Assembly (NCBI RefSeq): GCF_019139675.1
Contig: NZ_CP077077.1
Span: 620,001-684,000 of the forward strand
Direction: 5' to 3'
DNA length: 64,000 nucleotides
Source: Pseudomonas maumuensis
GTDB lineage: Bacteria > Pseudomonadota > Gammaproteobacteria > Pseudomonadales > Pseudomonadaceae
Of this stretch, positions 41,381-51,422 are shown piece by piece (the first letter of the stretch is position 1; the number at the start of each line of letters is the position of its first letter). The translations under genes were made by a program, and so were the position numbers. Below the pieces are notes generated by a model. The model saw only the letters and a list, made by a program, of their open reading frames with translations. It was not told the DNA's origin and searched no databases.

Positions 41381-41417
41381 TCCGGCCTATCGCGGTGTAC
41401 GCTCGCGACAGGCCGGA
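41381..41417 (-). terminator. Stem-loop 3' of hemL
   Basis: TCCGGCCTATCGCG (41381-41394) pairs with CGCGACAGGCCGGA (41404-41417) with one mismatch. It starts 12 bases after the hemL stop. No T run follows. Confidence 0.5.
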
Positions 41418-41429
41418 ACAGGAAAACCC

Positions 41430-42713
41430 TTACTTCAGCTTGGCAAACGCCCGTTCGGCCGCATCCAGGGTGATCTGCAGTTCCTTGTCACCATGGGCGA
41501 TGGAGGTGAAGCCCGCTTCGAAGGCGCTTGGCGCAAGGTACACACCGCCTTCGAGCATCAGGTGGAAGAAGCGCTTGAAGCGTTCGGCGTCGCTGGCCAT
41601 CACGTCGTCGAAGGTGACGATATCGTCGGCGCCACTGAAGTACAGGCCGAACATGGCCCCTGCCTGGGTGGTGACGAACGGGATGCCGGCGGCATCGGCA
41701 CGCTGTTGCAGGCCATCGAGCATACGGCTGGTGAATGCGCTCAGTTCGTCGTGGAAGCCCGGGCGGCTGATGAGCTTGAGGGTCGTGAGGCCCGCAGCCA
41801 TGGCCAGCGGATTGCCCGACAGGGTGCCGGCCTGATAGACCGGGCCCAGCGGGGCGATGCAGCCCATGATCTCGCGCTTGCCGCCGAAGCAGCCGACCGG
41901 CATCCCGCCGCCGACGATCTTGCCGAAGGTCGACAGGTCGGGGGTGATGCCGTAGTGGCCCTGGGCACCGCCGAGGGAAACGCGGAAGCCAGTCATCACC
42001 TCGTCGAAGATCAGCACCACGCCATGTTTGTCGCACAGTGTGCGCAGGCCTTCGAGGAAGCCCGGCGCCGGCGGCACGCAGTTCATGTTGCCGGCCACCG
42101 GCTCGACGATGATGCAGGCCACGGTCTGGCCGACGTCGGCCAGGGTCTTCTCGACGGCGGCGATGTCGTTGAACGGCAGGGTCAGGGTATGCTTGGCGAA
42201 GTCCGCCGGCACCCCGGCCGAGCTTGGCACGCCCTGGGTCAGCAGGCCGGAGCCGGCCTTGACCAGCAGGCTGTCGGAGTGACCGTGGTAGCAACCTTCG
42301 AACTTGATGATGGCGTCACGGCCGGTGTAGCCACGGGCCAGGCGGATGGCGCTCATGGTGGCTTCGGTGCCGGAGCTGACCATGCGCACCATCTCCATCG
42401 ACGGCACGATCGAGCAGACCAGGTCGGCCATCTCGGTTTCCATGGCGGTCGGCGCGCCGTAAGACAAGCCGTGCTCCAGCTGCTTACGCACCGAGTCCAG
42501 TACCTCTGGATGGGCATGACCGAGGATCATCGGCCCCCAGGAGCCAACGTAGTCGACGTAGCGCTTGTCGTCTTCATCGATGACGTAGGCGCCTTCGGCG
42601 TGCTTGAAGAACAGCGGGGTGCCGCCGACGCTCTTGAAGGCGCGCACCGGCGAGTTGACGCCACCGGGGATGTGCTTCTGGGCTTGGGCGAACAGGGCTT
42701 CGGAACGGGACAT
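41430..42713 (-). CDS. hemL: Glutamate-1-semialdehyde 2,1-aminomutase
   Basis: 427 residues, PLP enzyme making 5-aminolevulinate for heme. The PLP lysine is in [14 protein letters not shown], with [15 protein letters not shown] and [18 protein letters not shown] nearby. ATG 42713 fits the family N-terminus [20 protein letters not shown]. Follows thiE by 17 bases. Confidence 0.97.
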   Translation of the reverse strand: MSRSEALFAQAQKHIPGGVNSPVRAFKSVGGTPLFFKHAEGAYVIDEDDKRYVDYVGSWGPMILGHAHPEVLDSVRKQLEHGLSYGAPTAMETEMADLVCSIVPSMEMVRMVSSGTEATMSAIRLARGYTGRDAIIKFEGCYHGHSDSLLVKAGSGLLTQGVPSSAGVPADFAKHTLTLPFNDIAAVEKTLADVGQTVACIIVEPVAGNMNCVPPAPGFLEGLRTLCDKHGVVLIFDEVMTGFRVSLGGAQGHYGITPDLSTFGKIVGGGMPVGCFGGKREIMGCIAPLGPVYQAGTLSGNPLAMAAGLTTLKLISRPGFHDELSAFTSRMLDGLQQRADAAGIPFVTTQAGAMFGLYFSGADDIVTFDDVMASDAERFKRFFHLMLEGGVYLAPSAFEAGFTSIAHGDKELQITLDAAERAFAKLK

Positions 42714-42730
42714 GGGATCTTCTCTCGAAA

Positions 42731-43354
42731 TCAGCAAGCGAACAGGGCATTGAAGGCGCGGGCGCGGCGGGTGACTTCCTGCGCGCTGTCGGCACCGAAC
42801 AGGCCGTGGATCACCGCCAGCAGGTCGGCGCCATGGGCGACCAGCGGGGCGGCGTTGTCGAGGGTGATGCCGCCGATCACCGCGATCGGCAGCTTGACCT
42901 GGGCGCGGGCCTGCTCAAGCAGCTCGACGCTGGCGGCGGGCGCGCCCGGTTTGGTGACGGAATTGAAGAAGCGACCGAAGGCGACATAGCTGGCGCCCTC
43001 GTCGGCGGCCTGCTGCGCGAGGTCGAGGCTGGCGTGGCAGGTCGAGCCGATGATCGCCTGGCGGCCGAGCAGGGCGCGGGCCGGCGTGAGCGGACCGTCG
43101 GTCTGGCCCAGATGCACGCCGACGCCCAGGCGGGCAGCCAGTTCAGCGTCGTCGTTGATGATCAGCTCGGTGCCGTAACGCTCACAGAGCGTCTTCAGCG
43201 CTTCGGCCTCGCGCAGCCTGTGGGCGGCATCGTCGCTCTTGTCGCGGTATTGCAGCAGACGAACGCCACCTTCCAGTGCCGCTTCAACGTGGGAGAAAAA
43301 ACGGCCGGCCAGCAGTTGGCTGTCGGTGATCGCGTACAGACCGCGGAGCTTCAT
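42731..43354 (-). CDS. thiE: Thiamine-phosphate synthase
   Basis: 207 residues, TIM barrel. Joins hydroxymethylpyrimidine diphosphate and thiazole phosphate. Motifs: [59 protein letters not shown]. It lies 14 bases after thiD. Confidence 0.96.
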   Translation of the reverse strand: MKLRGLYAITDSQLLAGRFFSHVEAALEGGVRLLQYRDKSDDAAHRLREAEALKTLCERYGTELIINDDAELAARLGVGVHLGQTDGPLTPARALLGRQAIIGSTCHASLDLAQQAADEGASYVAFGRFFNSVTKPGAPAASVELLEQARAQVKLPIAVIGGITLDNAAPLVAHGADLLAVIHGLFGADSAQEVTRRARAFNALFAC

Positions 43355-43368
43355 CGGGTGGCCTCGAG

Positions 43369-44166
43369 TCAGGAACAGAAATCCAGGGGCAGGCGGCGCG
43401 GTACGTACTGGCCCTTGCCCAGTTGCTCGGCGTCGCGCAGGGTCCGCCAGGTGTAGTCCAGGGCGCTGCGCACGGCGCTGGTCAATGCTTCGCCCAGAGC
43501 CAGGCGGCCGGCCAGAGCGCTGGCCAGGGTGCAGCCCGAGCCGTGGTAGCTGCCCGGCAGGCGCTGGCAGGTCCAGGTGTGCTGCTGACCGTCGCGGCTG
43601 TACAGGCGGTTGTGGATTTCCACCTCGTCGCCGTGACCGCCGGTAATCAACAGGTGTCTACAGAACGGCAGCAGTTTCTCGGCGCACTCGTCCGCGGTGC
43701 CTTCGGGCAGTTCCGCCAGAATGCGTGCTTCCGGCAGGTTCGGCGTGGCGATGGTGGCCAGCGGCAGCAGGCGTTCGCGCAGCGCGTAGCCGACCTCGTC
43801 CTTGCCCAGGCGGCCACCGCCACCGGCGCGCAGCACCGGGTCGCAGACCAGTGGCAGGTGCGGGTGGGCGGCCAGCAGTTCGGCGACGGTGTCGACCATC
43901 TCGATCGAGCCGAGCATGCCCAGCTTCACCGCGGCCACCGTGGAGTCGGCCAGCACGGCGTTGGCCTGGGCCAGCACCCACTCGCGGTCGAGCACGCGGA
44001 AGTCGGAAACGTTGACGGTATCCTGCACGGTCAGGGCGGTCACGGCGGGTGCGGCGTGACAACCCTGGGCGATCAGGGCTTCGATATCTGCCTGCAGCCC
44101 GGCGCCACCACTGGGGTCGTGGCCGGAGAGACAGAGGACAACGGGGCGGGAGCTGTAGGTATTCAT
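43369..44166 (-). CDS. thiD: Hydroxymethylpyrimidine (phosphate) kinase
   Basis: 265 residues, ribokinase-like. It phosphorylates HMP twice for thiamine synthesis. Motifs: [45 protein letters not shown], and the anion hole [19 protein letters not shown] 44166 heads thiD-thiE-hemL. I found no TPP riboswitch in the 265 bases upstream. Confidence 0.95.
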   Translation of the reverse strand: MNTYSSRPVVLCLSGHDPSGGAGLQADIEALIAQGCHAAPAVTALTVQDTVNVSDFRVLDREWVLAQANAVLADSTVAAVKLGMLGSIEMVDTVAELLAAHPHLPLVCDPVLRAGGGGRLGKDEVGYALRERLLPLATIATPNLPEARILAELPEGTADECAEKLLPFCRHLLITGGHGDEVEIHNRLYSRDGQQHTWTCQRLPGSYHGSGCTLASALAGRLALGEALTSAVRSALDYTWRTLRDAEQLGKGQYVPRRLPLDFCS

Positions 44167-44431
44167 GGTCGGCGAGCTTATCACCAAACCTTTTTGTGCG
44201 GTTCGGTCGCGGCGAGAGAATTGCTGATCAAGTGGTCAGGTTGGTTCTGCTTGGTATTCTGAAACATGCGTTCTAGAGCCTCTGCATGCAATTTCTAGGT
44301 GGCTGATGGCCAGTGCTAGAGGCTATGCTAGAGTGCTCGGATAACTCGATAAACGGGTTCTGCCGGATCATGTCGTCTCAAAGGGAAGGGAGGCAATCGC
44401 GACGCGACCGGACAGGCCATGCTGGGGCTGT

Positions 44432-46423
44432 ATGCGCTATTTGCTGATTGTGCTTCTGGGCTGCTTGCCCCTGCTCGCCGGAGCGGTCGAATTCGACGAC
44501 GCCACCGGGCGCTTGCCGCTGGGCCGCTACATGCAGGTCTATGAAGACCACGATGGCAATGCCAGCATCGCCCAGGTCAGTGCCGCCGCATTCGCCGGAC
44601 GCTTCCATACCCATCACGATGACGTGCTCAACGCCGGTTATTCGACTTCGGTGTTCTGGCTGCGGGTCGATCTCGCCTATGCCGCCACCCCTTCGGCAGC
44701 GCCGCGTCAATGGCTGCTGGAGCTTGCCTACCCGCCGCTGGATCATCTGGAGCTCTATCTGCCGGACGCCCAGGGCACTTATCGGCTGGCCCAGCGCACG
44801 GGTGATGCCCTGCCCTATGCCAGCCGGCAGATCCGCCAGAACAACTACCTGTTCGAACTGCCACTGCGCCCCGGCCAGGCGACGACCGCCTACCTGCGCC
44901 TGCACAGCCAGGGTTCGATCCAGGCGCCGCTGACATTGTGGTCGGCCCAGGCCTATCTGGAAGACCAGCCCACGCGCCTTTATGTGCTGGGCATGATCTA
45001 CGGCGTGCTGCTGGTAATGCTGGTGTACAACCTGTTCCTCTACCTCAGCGTGCGTGATGTCAGCTATCTGTACTACATCCTCTACATCGCTTCGTTCGGC
45101 CTTTATCAGGTCTCGGTCAATGGTGCCGGCATCGCCTACTTCTGGCCGGACAACCCCTGGTGGGCCAACGCCGCCACGCCATTTTTCATCGGCGCCGCCG
45201 GGTTGTTCGGCTGCCAGTTCGCCCGTCACTTCCTGCAACTGGGCAACCTCAGCCGTGGGCTTGACCGCCTGCTGAAGGGGTTGATGGCTGGCGGCGCGCT
45301 GGTGATGGTGCTGGCGGTGACCCTGCGTTACGGCGTGGCGCTGCGCATGGCCACGCTGCTGGCGCTGTTGTTCACCGTGAGCATCTTCAGTGCCGGGTTG
45401 TATGCCTGGTGGCGCGGCTTGCGCGTGGCGCGCTGGTTCATCATCGCCTGGACGGCCTTCCTCGTCGGCGGGCTGGTCAACACCTTGATGGTGCTGGGGT
45501 ATCTGCCCAACCTGTTCATCACTATGTACGCCAGTCAGTTGGGCGCTGCGCTGGAGGTGGCGCTGTTGTCGCTGGCCCTGGCCGACCGCATCAACAGTTT
45601 GCGTGAGCAGCAGGCCCAGGCCCTGCGCGACACTGGGCGCACCCTTGAGCAGTTGAACCTGCAACTGGCCCGCAGCAACCGGCTCAAGGACGAGTTCCTC
45701 GCCACCGTGACCCACGAACTGCGCACGCCGATGAACGGCGTGATCGGTTCGCTGGAGCTGCTGCACACCCTGCCCATGAGCGCCGAGCAGGCTCAGTACC
45801 ATCGCACCGCCAGCGGCTCGGCCCAGGACATGATGGCGATGGTCGACGATATCCTCATTCTCACCGAACTACAGGCCGGGCGCCTGCGCAACCATGGCAC
45901 GGCGTTCAGCCTACGGCGGCTGCTCCAGGAACTGCGGGCCGGTTATGCCAGCCAGGCGCTGGCCAAGGGCCTGTACCTGAGCCTGGACATCCCCGCCGAC
46001 CTGCCCGACAGCCTGGTCGGCGATGCGCAGAAGCTCGCCCGCTGCCTGGCGTGCCTGGTGGACAACGGGCTGAAGTTCACCCACCAGGGCGGCGTTACCG
46101 TGCAGGCCCGTGGCCGGCGTACCGGACCTGACAGCCTGGCCCTGAGCCTCACGGTCAGCGACAGTGGCATCGGTTTCGACGACCTGGACCAGGCGGTGCT
46201 TTACCAGCGCTTCTTCCAGGTGGACGGTTCGATGACCCGGCGCTATGGCGGATTGGGGATCGGCCTGTCCATCTGCCGCCAGTTGAGCGAGTTGATCGGC
46301 GCCACGTTGTCCCATGAGTCCACCCAGGGGCTGGGCAGTCGCTTCGAGCTGACGCTGCCCCTGAAGGTGGCACAGGTGCAGGCTCCACCGGCGCGTGCCG
46401 CCTCGAGCCTGGAGCGCTTCTGA
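44432..46423 (+). CDS. LadS-like 7TMR-DISM sensor histidine kinase, no receiver domain
   Basis: 663 residues: signal peptide, a 7TMR-DISMED2 periplasmic sensor (about 25-170), seven membrane helices (about 183-390), HisKA with His428 (TVTHELRTPMNG) and HATPase with DSGIGF (577) and GLGIGL (607). It ends 40 residues after the ATPase with an unstructured PPARAASS tail. P. aeruginosa LadS (PA3974), at the same place beside thiD, also has a C-terminal receiver domain used to signal to GacS; that is missing here. It would be an inner-membrane kinase likely feeding the Gac/Rsm network, but its phosphate route must differ. Confidence 0.85.
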   Translation: MRYLLIVLLGCLPLLAGAVEFDDATGRLPLGRYMQVYEDHDGNASIAQVSAAAFAGRFHTHHDDVLNAGYSTSVFWLRVDLAYAATPSAAPRQWLLELAYPPLDHLELYLPDAQGTYRLAQRTGDALPYASRQIRQNNYLFELPLRPGQATTAYLRLHSQGSIQAPLTLWSAQAYLEDQPTRLYVLGMIYGVLLVMLVYNLFLYLSVRDVSYLYYILYIASFGLYQVSVNGAGIAYFWPDNPWWANAATPFFIGAAGLFGCQFARHFLQLGNLSRGLDRLLKGLMAGGALVMVLAVTLRYGVALRMATLLALLFTVSIFSAGLYAWWRGLRVARWFIIAWTAFLVGGLVNTLMVLGYLPNLFITMYASQLGAALEVALLSLALADRINSLREQQAQALRDTGRTLEQLNLQLARSNRLKDEFLATVTHELRTPMNGVIGSLELLHTLPMSAEQAQYHRTASGSAQDMMAMVDDILILTELQAGRLRNHGTAFSLRRLLQELRAGYASQALAKGLYLSLDIPADLPDSLVGDAQKLARCLACLVDNGLKFTHQGGVTVQARGRRTGPDSLALSLTVSDSGIGFDDLDQAVLYQRFFQVDGSMTRRYGGLGIGLSICRQLSELIGATLSHESTQGLGSRFELTLPLKVAQVQAPPARAASSLERF

Positions 46424-46523
46424 ACAGAGGTGCCTCCGATGTAGTCCGTTTTGTCACTTTGACTGACCGGCCCGCGGTGCTTCACTGGGTTATCCAGGCA
46501 TGACCGGATCCAGGAGGCCCACG

Positions 46524-48176
46524 ATGAACCTGCACCAGTTCGCTGAAACCCACGAAGTCACCAACCAGCCGCCGTCCCTCGACGGTGCCAACCTCTACCG
46601 CCTCGACCAGCCCTTGCAGGAGTGGTCGCGGCGCTTCGGTGCCGGCTGGGCCGAGTCGCGGATCGACGCCTACGGCGCCCTGGCCGGTGGCCCGCTGATG
46701 GCGGCGGGTTTCCTGGCCAATGCCCACAAGCCCGAGTTCAGCAGCCATGACCGCTATGGCCACCGCATCGACCTGGTGGAGTTTCACCCCGCGTATCACC
46801 AGTTGATGCGTACCGCGGTCGAGCACGGCCTGCCCTCGTTGCCATGGGCTGAGCCACGGGACGGTGCCCACGTGGCCCGGGCCTCGATGACCTACCTGCA
46901 CAGCCAGGCCGAAGCCGGTACCGGCTGCCCGCTGACCATGACCTTCGCCGCCGTGCCGGCCCTGCGCCTGCAGCCCGAGCTGGCCGGCTACTGGCTGCCC
47001 AAGGTCCTCGCCCGCGAATACGACCCGCGCAATGTCGGCGACCGGCACAAGGCCGGCGTCACGATCGGCATGGCCATGACCGAGAAACAGGGTGGTACCG
47101 ATGTGCGAGCCAACACCACCCGCGCTTACCCGGTCGGCGCGCCCGGGCCGGGCCAGCCCTATGAACTGGTGGGGCATAAATGGTTCTGCTCGGCACCGAT
47201 GTGCGATGCCTTCCTTACCCTGGCGCAGACCGACAAGGGCCTAAGCTGCTTCCTGTTGCCGCGCCACCGCCCTGACGACAACCGCAACCAGTTCTACATC
47301 CAGCGCCTGAAGAACAAGCTCGGCAACTGTTCCAACGCCTCCAGCGAAGTGGAGTTTCGTGGCGCCCTGGCCTGGATGGTGGGCGAGGAGGGGCGCGGCG
47401 TGCCGACCATCATCGAGATGGTGGCCATGACCCGCTTCGATTGCATGGTCGGCTCCAGCGCCTTGATGCGCCAGGCCCTGACCCAGGCCGCGCATCACTG
47501 CGCCCACCGCAAGGTCGGTGGGCGCGTGCTGGCCGAACAGCCCTTGATGCAGAACGTGCTCGCCGACCTTGCCCTGGAAAGCGAGGCCGCATTGGCCCTG
47601 AGCCTGCGCATGGGCCAGGCGCTTGATCGGCTCGACGACCCGCAGCAGGCACATTTCGCTCGCCTGGTGACGGCCGTGGGCAAGTACTGGATCTGCAAGC
47701 GCGCCCCCGGAATGATCAACGAGGCCGCCGAGTGCCTGGGCGGTGCTGGCTACGTCGAGGACAGCATCCTCCCGCGGCTGTACCGCGAGGCGCCGGTCAA
47801 CTCGACCTGGGAGGGCTCGGGCAATGTGCAGTGTCTGGACGTGCTGCGCGCCTTGTCGAAGGAGCCGGGTGTGCTGGAGGCACTTTTCACTGAGCTCGGG
47901 GATGGTCATGGCGACCCACGCCTGGCTGCGTTCATCGGCAATCTCAAGGGCGCCTTTGCCGATACCGGCGATATCCAGTACCGCGCCCGGCAGCTGACCG
48001 AGGACATCGCCGTGGCGTTGCAGGCCAAGCTGTTGCTGGAGGCGGGCAACGCCACGGTAAGCGATGCTTTCATCGGCAGCCGGCTGAGCGCTGGCGGGCG
48101 GGTGTATGGTGCGTTGCCGCGCGGGGTGGATGCTGCGGCGTTGGTGGCCAGGGCCACGCCGGCGTGGGCTGGGTAA
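46524..48176 (+). CDS. Acyl-CoA dehydrogenase, AidB-like
   Basis: 550 residues, longer than typical ACADs and like AidB. Features: GMAMTEKQGGTDVRANTTRA, YELVGHKWFCSAPMCDAFL, FDCMVGSSALMRQALTQA and REAPVNSTWEGSGNVQCLDV, matching the AidB end. AidB is part of the alkylation response in E. coli, though its substrate is unknown; a true acyl-CoA role is equally possible. AGGAGG precedes the ATG at 46524; an upstream ATG in frame at 46500 lacks one. Confidence 0.92.
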   Translation: MNLHQFAETHEVTNQPPSLDGANLYRLDQPLQEWSRRFGAGWAESRIDAYGALAGGPLMAAGFLANAHKPEFSSHDRYGHRIDLVEFHPAYHQLMRTAVEHGLPSLPWAEPRDGAHVARASMTYLHSQAEAGTGCPLTMTFAAVPALRLQPELAGYWLPKVLAREYDPRNVGDRHKAGVTIGMAMTEKQGGTDVRANTTRAYPVGAPGPGQPYELVGHKWFCSAPMCDAFLTLAQTDKGLSCFLLPRHRPDDNRNQFYIQRLKNKLGNCSNASSEVEFRGALAWMVGEEGRGVPTIIEMVAMTRFDCMVGSSALMRQALTQAAHHCAHRKVGGRVLAEQPLMQNVLADLALESEAALALSLRMGQALDRLDDPQQAHFARLVTAVGKYWICKRAPGMINEAAECLGGAGYVEDSILPRLYREAPVNSTWEGSGNVQCLDVLRALSKEPGVLEALFTELGDGHGDPRLAAFIGNLKGAFADTGDIQYRARQLTEDIAVALQAKLLLEAGNATVSDAFIGSRLSAGGRVYGALPRGVDAAALVARATPAWAG

Positions 48177-48253
48177 CGCCATCGCGGGGGTGTTTTTACC
48201 CTGCAACGCAGGCAAGATGGTGGTCATGCATTCCATAAGACAGGAAGCCCAGC

Positions 48254-49717
48254 GTGAGCCAAGCGTTTGTAGTCGTTGATACCCCCGAACAGGCCGTCGA
48301 CCGTCTGGCGGCCTTGCATGAACAGGCCACCGGGGCCCTGAGCCAGGCCCTCAAGCGCTACCTGAAAGACCGCACCGAGCCCGGTGACGAAGAACGCGCG
48401 CTGTTTCGCTACCCGGCCCTGCGCCTCATCTATTCCAGCCAGGGCGAAGTCGCCGCGACCACCCGCGCCTACGCCAAGGTCCAGGTGGATGGTACCTACA
48501 GCGTCACCGTCACCCAGCCCGCGGCGTTCCGTGGCTATCTGCTCGAACAGCTGCGCCCGTTGATGCACGACTACACCGTGATCGTGGAAGTCGGCGTCAG
48601 CGAGCAGAACATCCCGTACCCCTACGTGGTTGACCAGGGCGATGAGCTGGCGGGCAGCGGCATCACTGCGGCCCAGCTGGCACGCGTGTTCCCCAGCACC
48701 GACCTGTCGGCGGCCACCGACAACACCGCCGATGGCCTGTACGACTGGGAAAGCGCCGAGACCCTGCCGCTGGCGCTGTTCGACGCCGCCCGCGTGGACT
48801 TCTCCCTGCGGCGCCTGGTGCATTACACCGGCAGCGACTGGCGGCACATGCAGCCGTGGATCCTGCTCACCAACTACCACCGCTACGTCGACCAGTTCAT
48901 CGCTCATGGCCTTGAGCAACTGCGCGAGGATCCGCGTTTCGTGCGCATGGTTCTGCCGGGCAACGTGGTCATCGAGAAGGGCATGGACAACGGCGAGGCC
49001 CAGGCCCTGGTTGCCAGCGTGGTCTGGCACCGCTACCAGATGCCGGCCTACCACCTGATCGCTGCCGACGGCGATGGCGTGACCCTGGTCAACATCGGCG
49101 TCGGCCCGTCCAACGCCAAGAACATCACCGACCACCTGGCGGTGCTGCGTCCGCACTGCTGGCTGATGATCGGTCACTGCGGCGGCCTGCGCCAGTCGCA
49201 GACCATCGGCGACTATGTGCTGGCCCACGCCTACATGCGCCGCGACGGCATCCTCGACCGGGTAGTGCCGCCGAACATCCCGATCCCGGCGCTGGCCGAG
49301 GTGCAACTGGCGTTGCAGGAAGCGGCCGCGCAAGTCACCGGGGAGCGTGGCGAGCAGCTCAAGAAGCGCCTGCGCACCGGCACTGTGCTCACCTACGACG
49401 ACCGCAACTGGGAGCTGCGCTGGGCCCAGGAGCGCCCGCTGATCAACCTGTCCCGCGCCGTGGCGGTGGACATGGAGAGCGGTACCATCGCCGCCCAGGG
49501 CTATCGCCTGCGCGTCCCCTACGGCACCTTGCTGTGCGTCTCCGACAAGCCGCTGCACAGCGAGATCAAGCTGCCGGGCTCGGCCAACGCCTTCTACAAC
49601 CGCGCGGTCAGCCAGCACTTGAAGATCGGCATCGCCGCCCTCGACCTGCTGCGCACCGAGCTCAACTCGCTGCACTCGCGTAAACTGCGTAGCTTCGATG
49701 AGCCGCCGTTCCGTTGA
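48254..49717 (+). CDS. amn: AMP nucleosidase
   Basis: 487 residues, usual length. Amn splits AMP into adenine and ribose-5-phosphate. An N-terminal AMNp_N region (to about 180) precedes the nucleoside-phosphorylase fold: IGVGPSNAKNITDHLAVLRP, MIGHCGGLRQSQTIGDYVLA and AVDMESGTIAAQGYRLRVPY. The start is GTG with AGGAAG upstream. rluE follows after 6 bases. Confidence 0.96.
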   Translation: MSQAFVVVDTPEQAVDRLAALHEQATGALSQALKRYLKDRTEPGDEERALFRYPALRLIYSSQGEVAATTRAYAKVQVDGTYSVTVTQPAAFRGYLLEQLRPLMHDYTVIVEVGVSEQNIPYPYVVDQGDELAGSGITAAQLARVFPSTDLSAATDNTADGLYDWESAETLPLALFDAARVDFSLRRLVHYTGSDWRHMQPWILLTNYHRYVDQFIAHGLEQLREDPRFVRMVLPGNVVIEKGMDNGEAQALVASVVWHRYQMPAYHLIAADGDGVTLVNIGVGPSNAKNITDHLAVLRPHCWLMIGHCGGLRQSQTIGDYVLAHAYMRRDGILDRVVPPNIPIPALAEVQLALQEAAAQVTGERGEQLKKRLRTGTVLTYDDRNWELRWAQERPLINLSRAVAVDMESGTIAAQGYRLRVPYGTLLCVSDKPLHSEIKLPGSANAFYNRAVSQHLKIGIAALDLLRTELNSLHSRKLRSFDEPPFR

Positions 49718-49723
49718 GGATCC

Positions 49724-50353
49724 ATGCCCCTGCCACCCCGTAGCACCCCGCGTCGCCCTGCGGCGCGACCCACCGGCCCGCGTCGCCAGTCCAAGGCGCC
49801 GCCGGCCGAGCCGCGCCTGATCCTGTTCAACAAACCATTCGATGTGCTCACCCAGTTCAGCGACGGCGAGGGGCGCGCCACGCTCAAGGATTTCATCGAC
49901 ATCCCCGGCATCTACCCGGCCGGGCGCCTGGACCGCGACAGCGAAGGCCTGCTGCTGCTGACCAATGACGGGCGCCTGCAGGCGCGGATCGCCGACCCCA
50001 AGCACAAGCTGGCCAAGACCTACTGGGTGCAGGTGGAGGGCGAGCCGAGCGAGGAGCAGCTACAGCGCCTGCGCGAGGGCGTCGAACTCAACGACGGGCC
50101 CACGCTACCGGCGCAGGCACGCCTGCTCGAGGAGCCCGAGTTGTGGCCGCGCAATCCGCCGGTACGTTTTCGCAAGAGCGTGCCGACTGCCTGGCTGGAA
50201 CTGGTGATCCGTGAAGGGCGCAACCGCCAGGTACGGCGGATGACGGCGGCGGTGGGGCTGCCGACCTTGCGTCTGGTGCGGGTGCGTATCGGTGACTGGA
50301 CGATCGAAGGGTTGCAGCAGGGATGTTGGCGGGAGGTGGCGGCGAAGCTGTAG
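49724..50353 (+). CDS. rluE: 23S rRNA pseudouridine(2457) synthase RluE
   Basis: 209 residues. A basic, proline-rich N-terminal tail precedes the RsuA-type catalytic domain: [35 protein letters not shown] with the catalytic Asp, and the C-terminal [24 protein letters not shown]. No S4 domain, as expected for RluE. Co-transcribed with amn. Confidence 0.9.
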   Translation: MPLPPRSTPRRPAARPTGPRRQSKAPPAEPRLILFNKPFDVLTQFSDGEGRATLKDFIDIPGIYPAGRLDRDSEGLLLLTNDGRLQARIADPKHKLAKTYWVQVEGEPSEEQLQRLREGVELNDGPTLPAQARLLEEPELWPRNPPVRFRKSVPTAWLELVIREGRNRQVRRMTAAVGLPTLRLVRVRIGDWTIEGLQQGCWREVAAKL

Positions 50354-50374
50354 TCGCCGCCCCGGGTGGGGGGG

Positions 50375-50578
50375 TCAGACCCCTTCCAGGAACCCCACCA
50401 CCACGCTCTTGATGATGAACGCCAGCACGCCGAGGCCCAGCACGAAGAACAGGATCAGCGTGCCGAAGCGGCCGGCCTTGGACTTCTTCGCCAGGTCCCA
50501 GACGATGAAGCCCATGAAGGCGATCAGCACGGTGACGAGGACGATCATCATCCATTCTTCGAATACGGCGGGATCCAT
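50375..50578 (-). CDS. Small DUF2788 membrane protein
   Basis: 67 residues with two membrane helices (MMIVLVTVLIAFMGFIVWDL; LILFFVLGLGVLAFIIKSVVVGF) separated by AKKSKAGRF. Matches the DUF2788 type of small inner-membrane proteins; role unknown. Upstream CTGGAGTAAACCG gives a good ribosome site. Convergent with rluE. Confidence 0.85.
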   Translation of the reverse strand: MDPAVFEEWMMIVLVTVLIAFMGFIVWDLAKKSKAGRFGTLILFFVLGLGVLAFIIKSVVVGFLEGV

Positions 50579-50631
50579 CGGTTTACTCCAGGCAGGCGGA
50601 AAGCCCGATCATACGCCGGGCGCGCAGGGAT

Positions 50632-51108
50632 TCAACGCAGGTGGGTCAATGGCAGCTCAGTGCTGGCCAGCACTTGGTTGAGCACGAAGCTGGAGCGCAC
50701 ACTGGTCACCCCTTCGATACGGGTCAGGCTGCCTAGTAGCAATTTTTGATAGTGGTCCATGTCCGGCACCACCACCTTCAGTTGATAGTCGGCATCCATC
50801 CCGGTGACCAGGCTGCACTCGAGCACCTGTGGCAGGCTGCGGATCGCCGCCTCGAAGGTTTCGAAACGTTCGGGGGTGTGCCGGTCCATGCCGATCAGCA
50901 CGTAAGCGGTAAGGCTCAGGCCGAGCTTTTTGCGGTCCAGCAGGGCCACCTGGCGCGAGATATAGCCGTCGTCTTCAAGTTGCTTGACCCGACGTGAGCA
51001 CGGGGAAGGCGACAAGCCGATGCGCTCGGCCAGTTCCTGGTTGGAGATGCGCGCATCGCGCTGCAATTCAGCGAGGATGCTCAGGTCGTAGCGGTCGAGC
51101 TTGCTCAT
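50632..51108 (-). CDS. Lrp/AsnC-family transcriptional regulator
   Basis: 158 residues: N-terminal winged HTH (ISNQELAERIGLSPSPCSRRVKQLEDDGYI) and a C-terminal RAM ligand domain (QVLECSLVTGMDADYQLKVVVPD in parts). Such proteins sense amino acids and act on a divergent gene. Here the divergent strand has no visible reading frame but does have spaced ATTGCG boxes and a terminator. Confidence 0.93.
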   Translation of the reverse strand: MSKLDRYDLSILAELQRDARISNQELAERIGLSPSPCSRRVKQLEDDGYISRQVALLDRKKLGLSLTAYVLIGMDRHTPERFETFEAAIRSLPQVLECSLVTGMDADYQLKVVVPDMDHYQKLLLGSLTRIEGVTSVRSSFVLNQVLASTELPLTHLR

Positions 51109-51422
51109 GGAAAGGGCCTTTTCTGTTCGGATTGCGGCGAATTATCAATCCTGAGTGAAAAATTGCGCAAGCGCTATTTATCAGAGCAATCTTCGCAATC
51201 CTCTGCCCCAGCGTCTGCCCTATCTTTATCAACAGAATCACTGCCCGGACATCAGTCCACGGCGACGCGCCCTAGGCGGGCGATCGCGGCCAGCCATCCA
51301 ACAGGATCCGCCAGGCCCCCGGGCTACGCACTGTCCAGAAGACGGCGCGAGGTGAGCCGGTGCCACAAGTGCCGAGCACGGACGACAATTCCCGAAGGGA
51401 GGCCGCGAGGCCTCCCTTTTTT
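51109..51422 (+). ncRNA. 312-base gene-free region: Lrp boxes, candidate plus-strand small RNA, terminator
   Basis: Three half-palindromic boxes lie 3 helical turns apart: GGATTGCG (51129-51136), TTGCGCAA (51163-51170) and CGCAATCC (51194-51201). A possible -10 (TATCTT, 51221-51226) follows, then about 170 bases of GC-rich sequence and a strong terminator at 51397-51422. No reading frame in this stretch has a ribosome site or looks coded. The simplest reading is an RNA of about 190 bases, or the leftover of a deleted Lrp-controlled gene. I matched it to no known RNA family. Confidence 0.35.
51397..51422 (+). terminator. Strong rho-independent terminator on the plus strand
   Basis: GGGAGGCC-GCGA-GGCCTCCC followed by TTTTTT: perfect 8-bp stem, tetraloop and six T. 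Its T run overlaps the stop of the minus-strand MFS gene, so it is oriented to end plus-strand transcripts. Confidence 0.85.

Noticed and set aside
44167..44431. TPP riboswitch before thiD
   Set aside because: No CUGAGA or ACCUGAUCUGGUUAAUACC-like core on the minus strand.
51155..51355. A 66-codon frame starting MKNCASAIYQ, possible small protein or leader peptide
   Set aside because: Starts on GTG inside an Lrp box, has no ribosome site, and its composition is that of random GC-rich sequence.
51230..51400. Guanidine-III or other known riboswitch in the lrp-MFS gap
   Set aside because: AAGACGGCGC resembles the end of the guanidine-III motif, but the upstream pairing partner is missing and the downstream gene is on the other strand.
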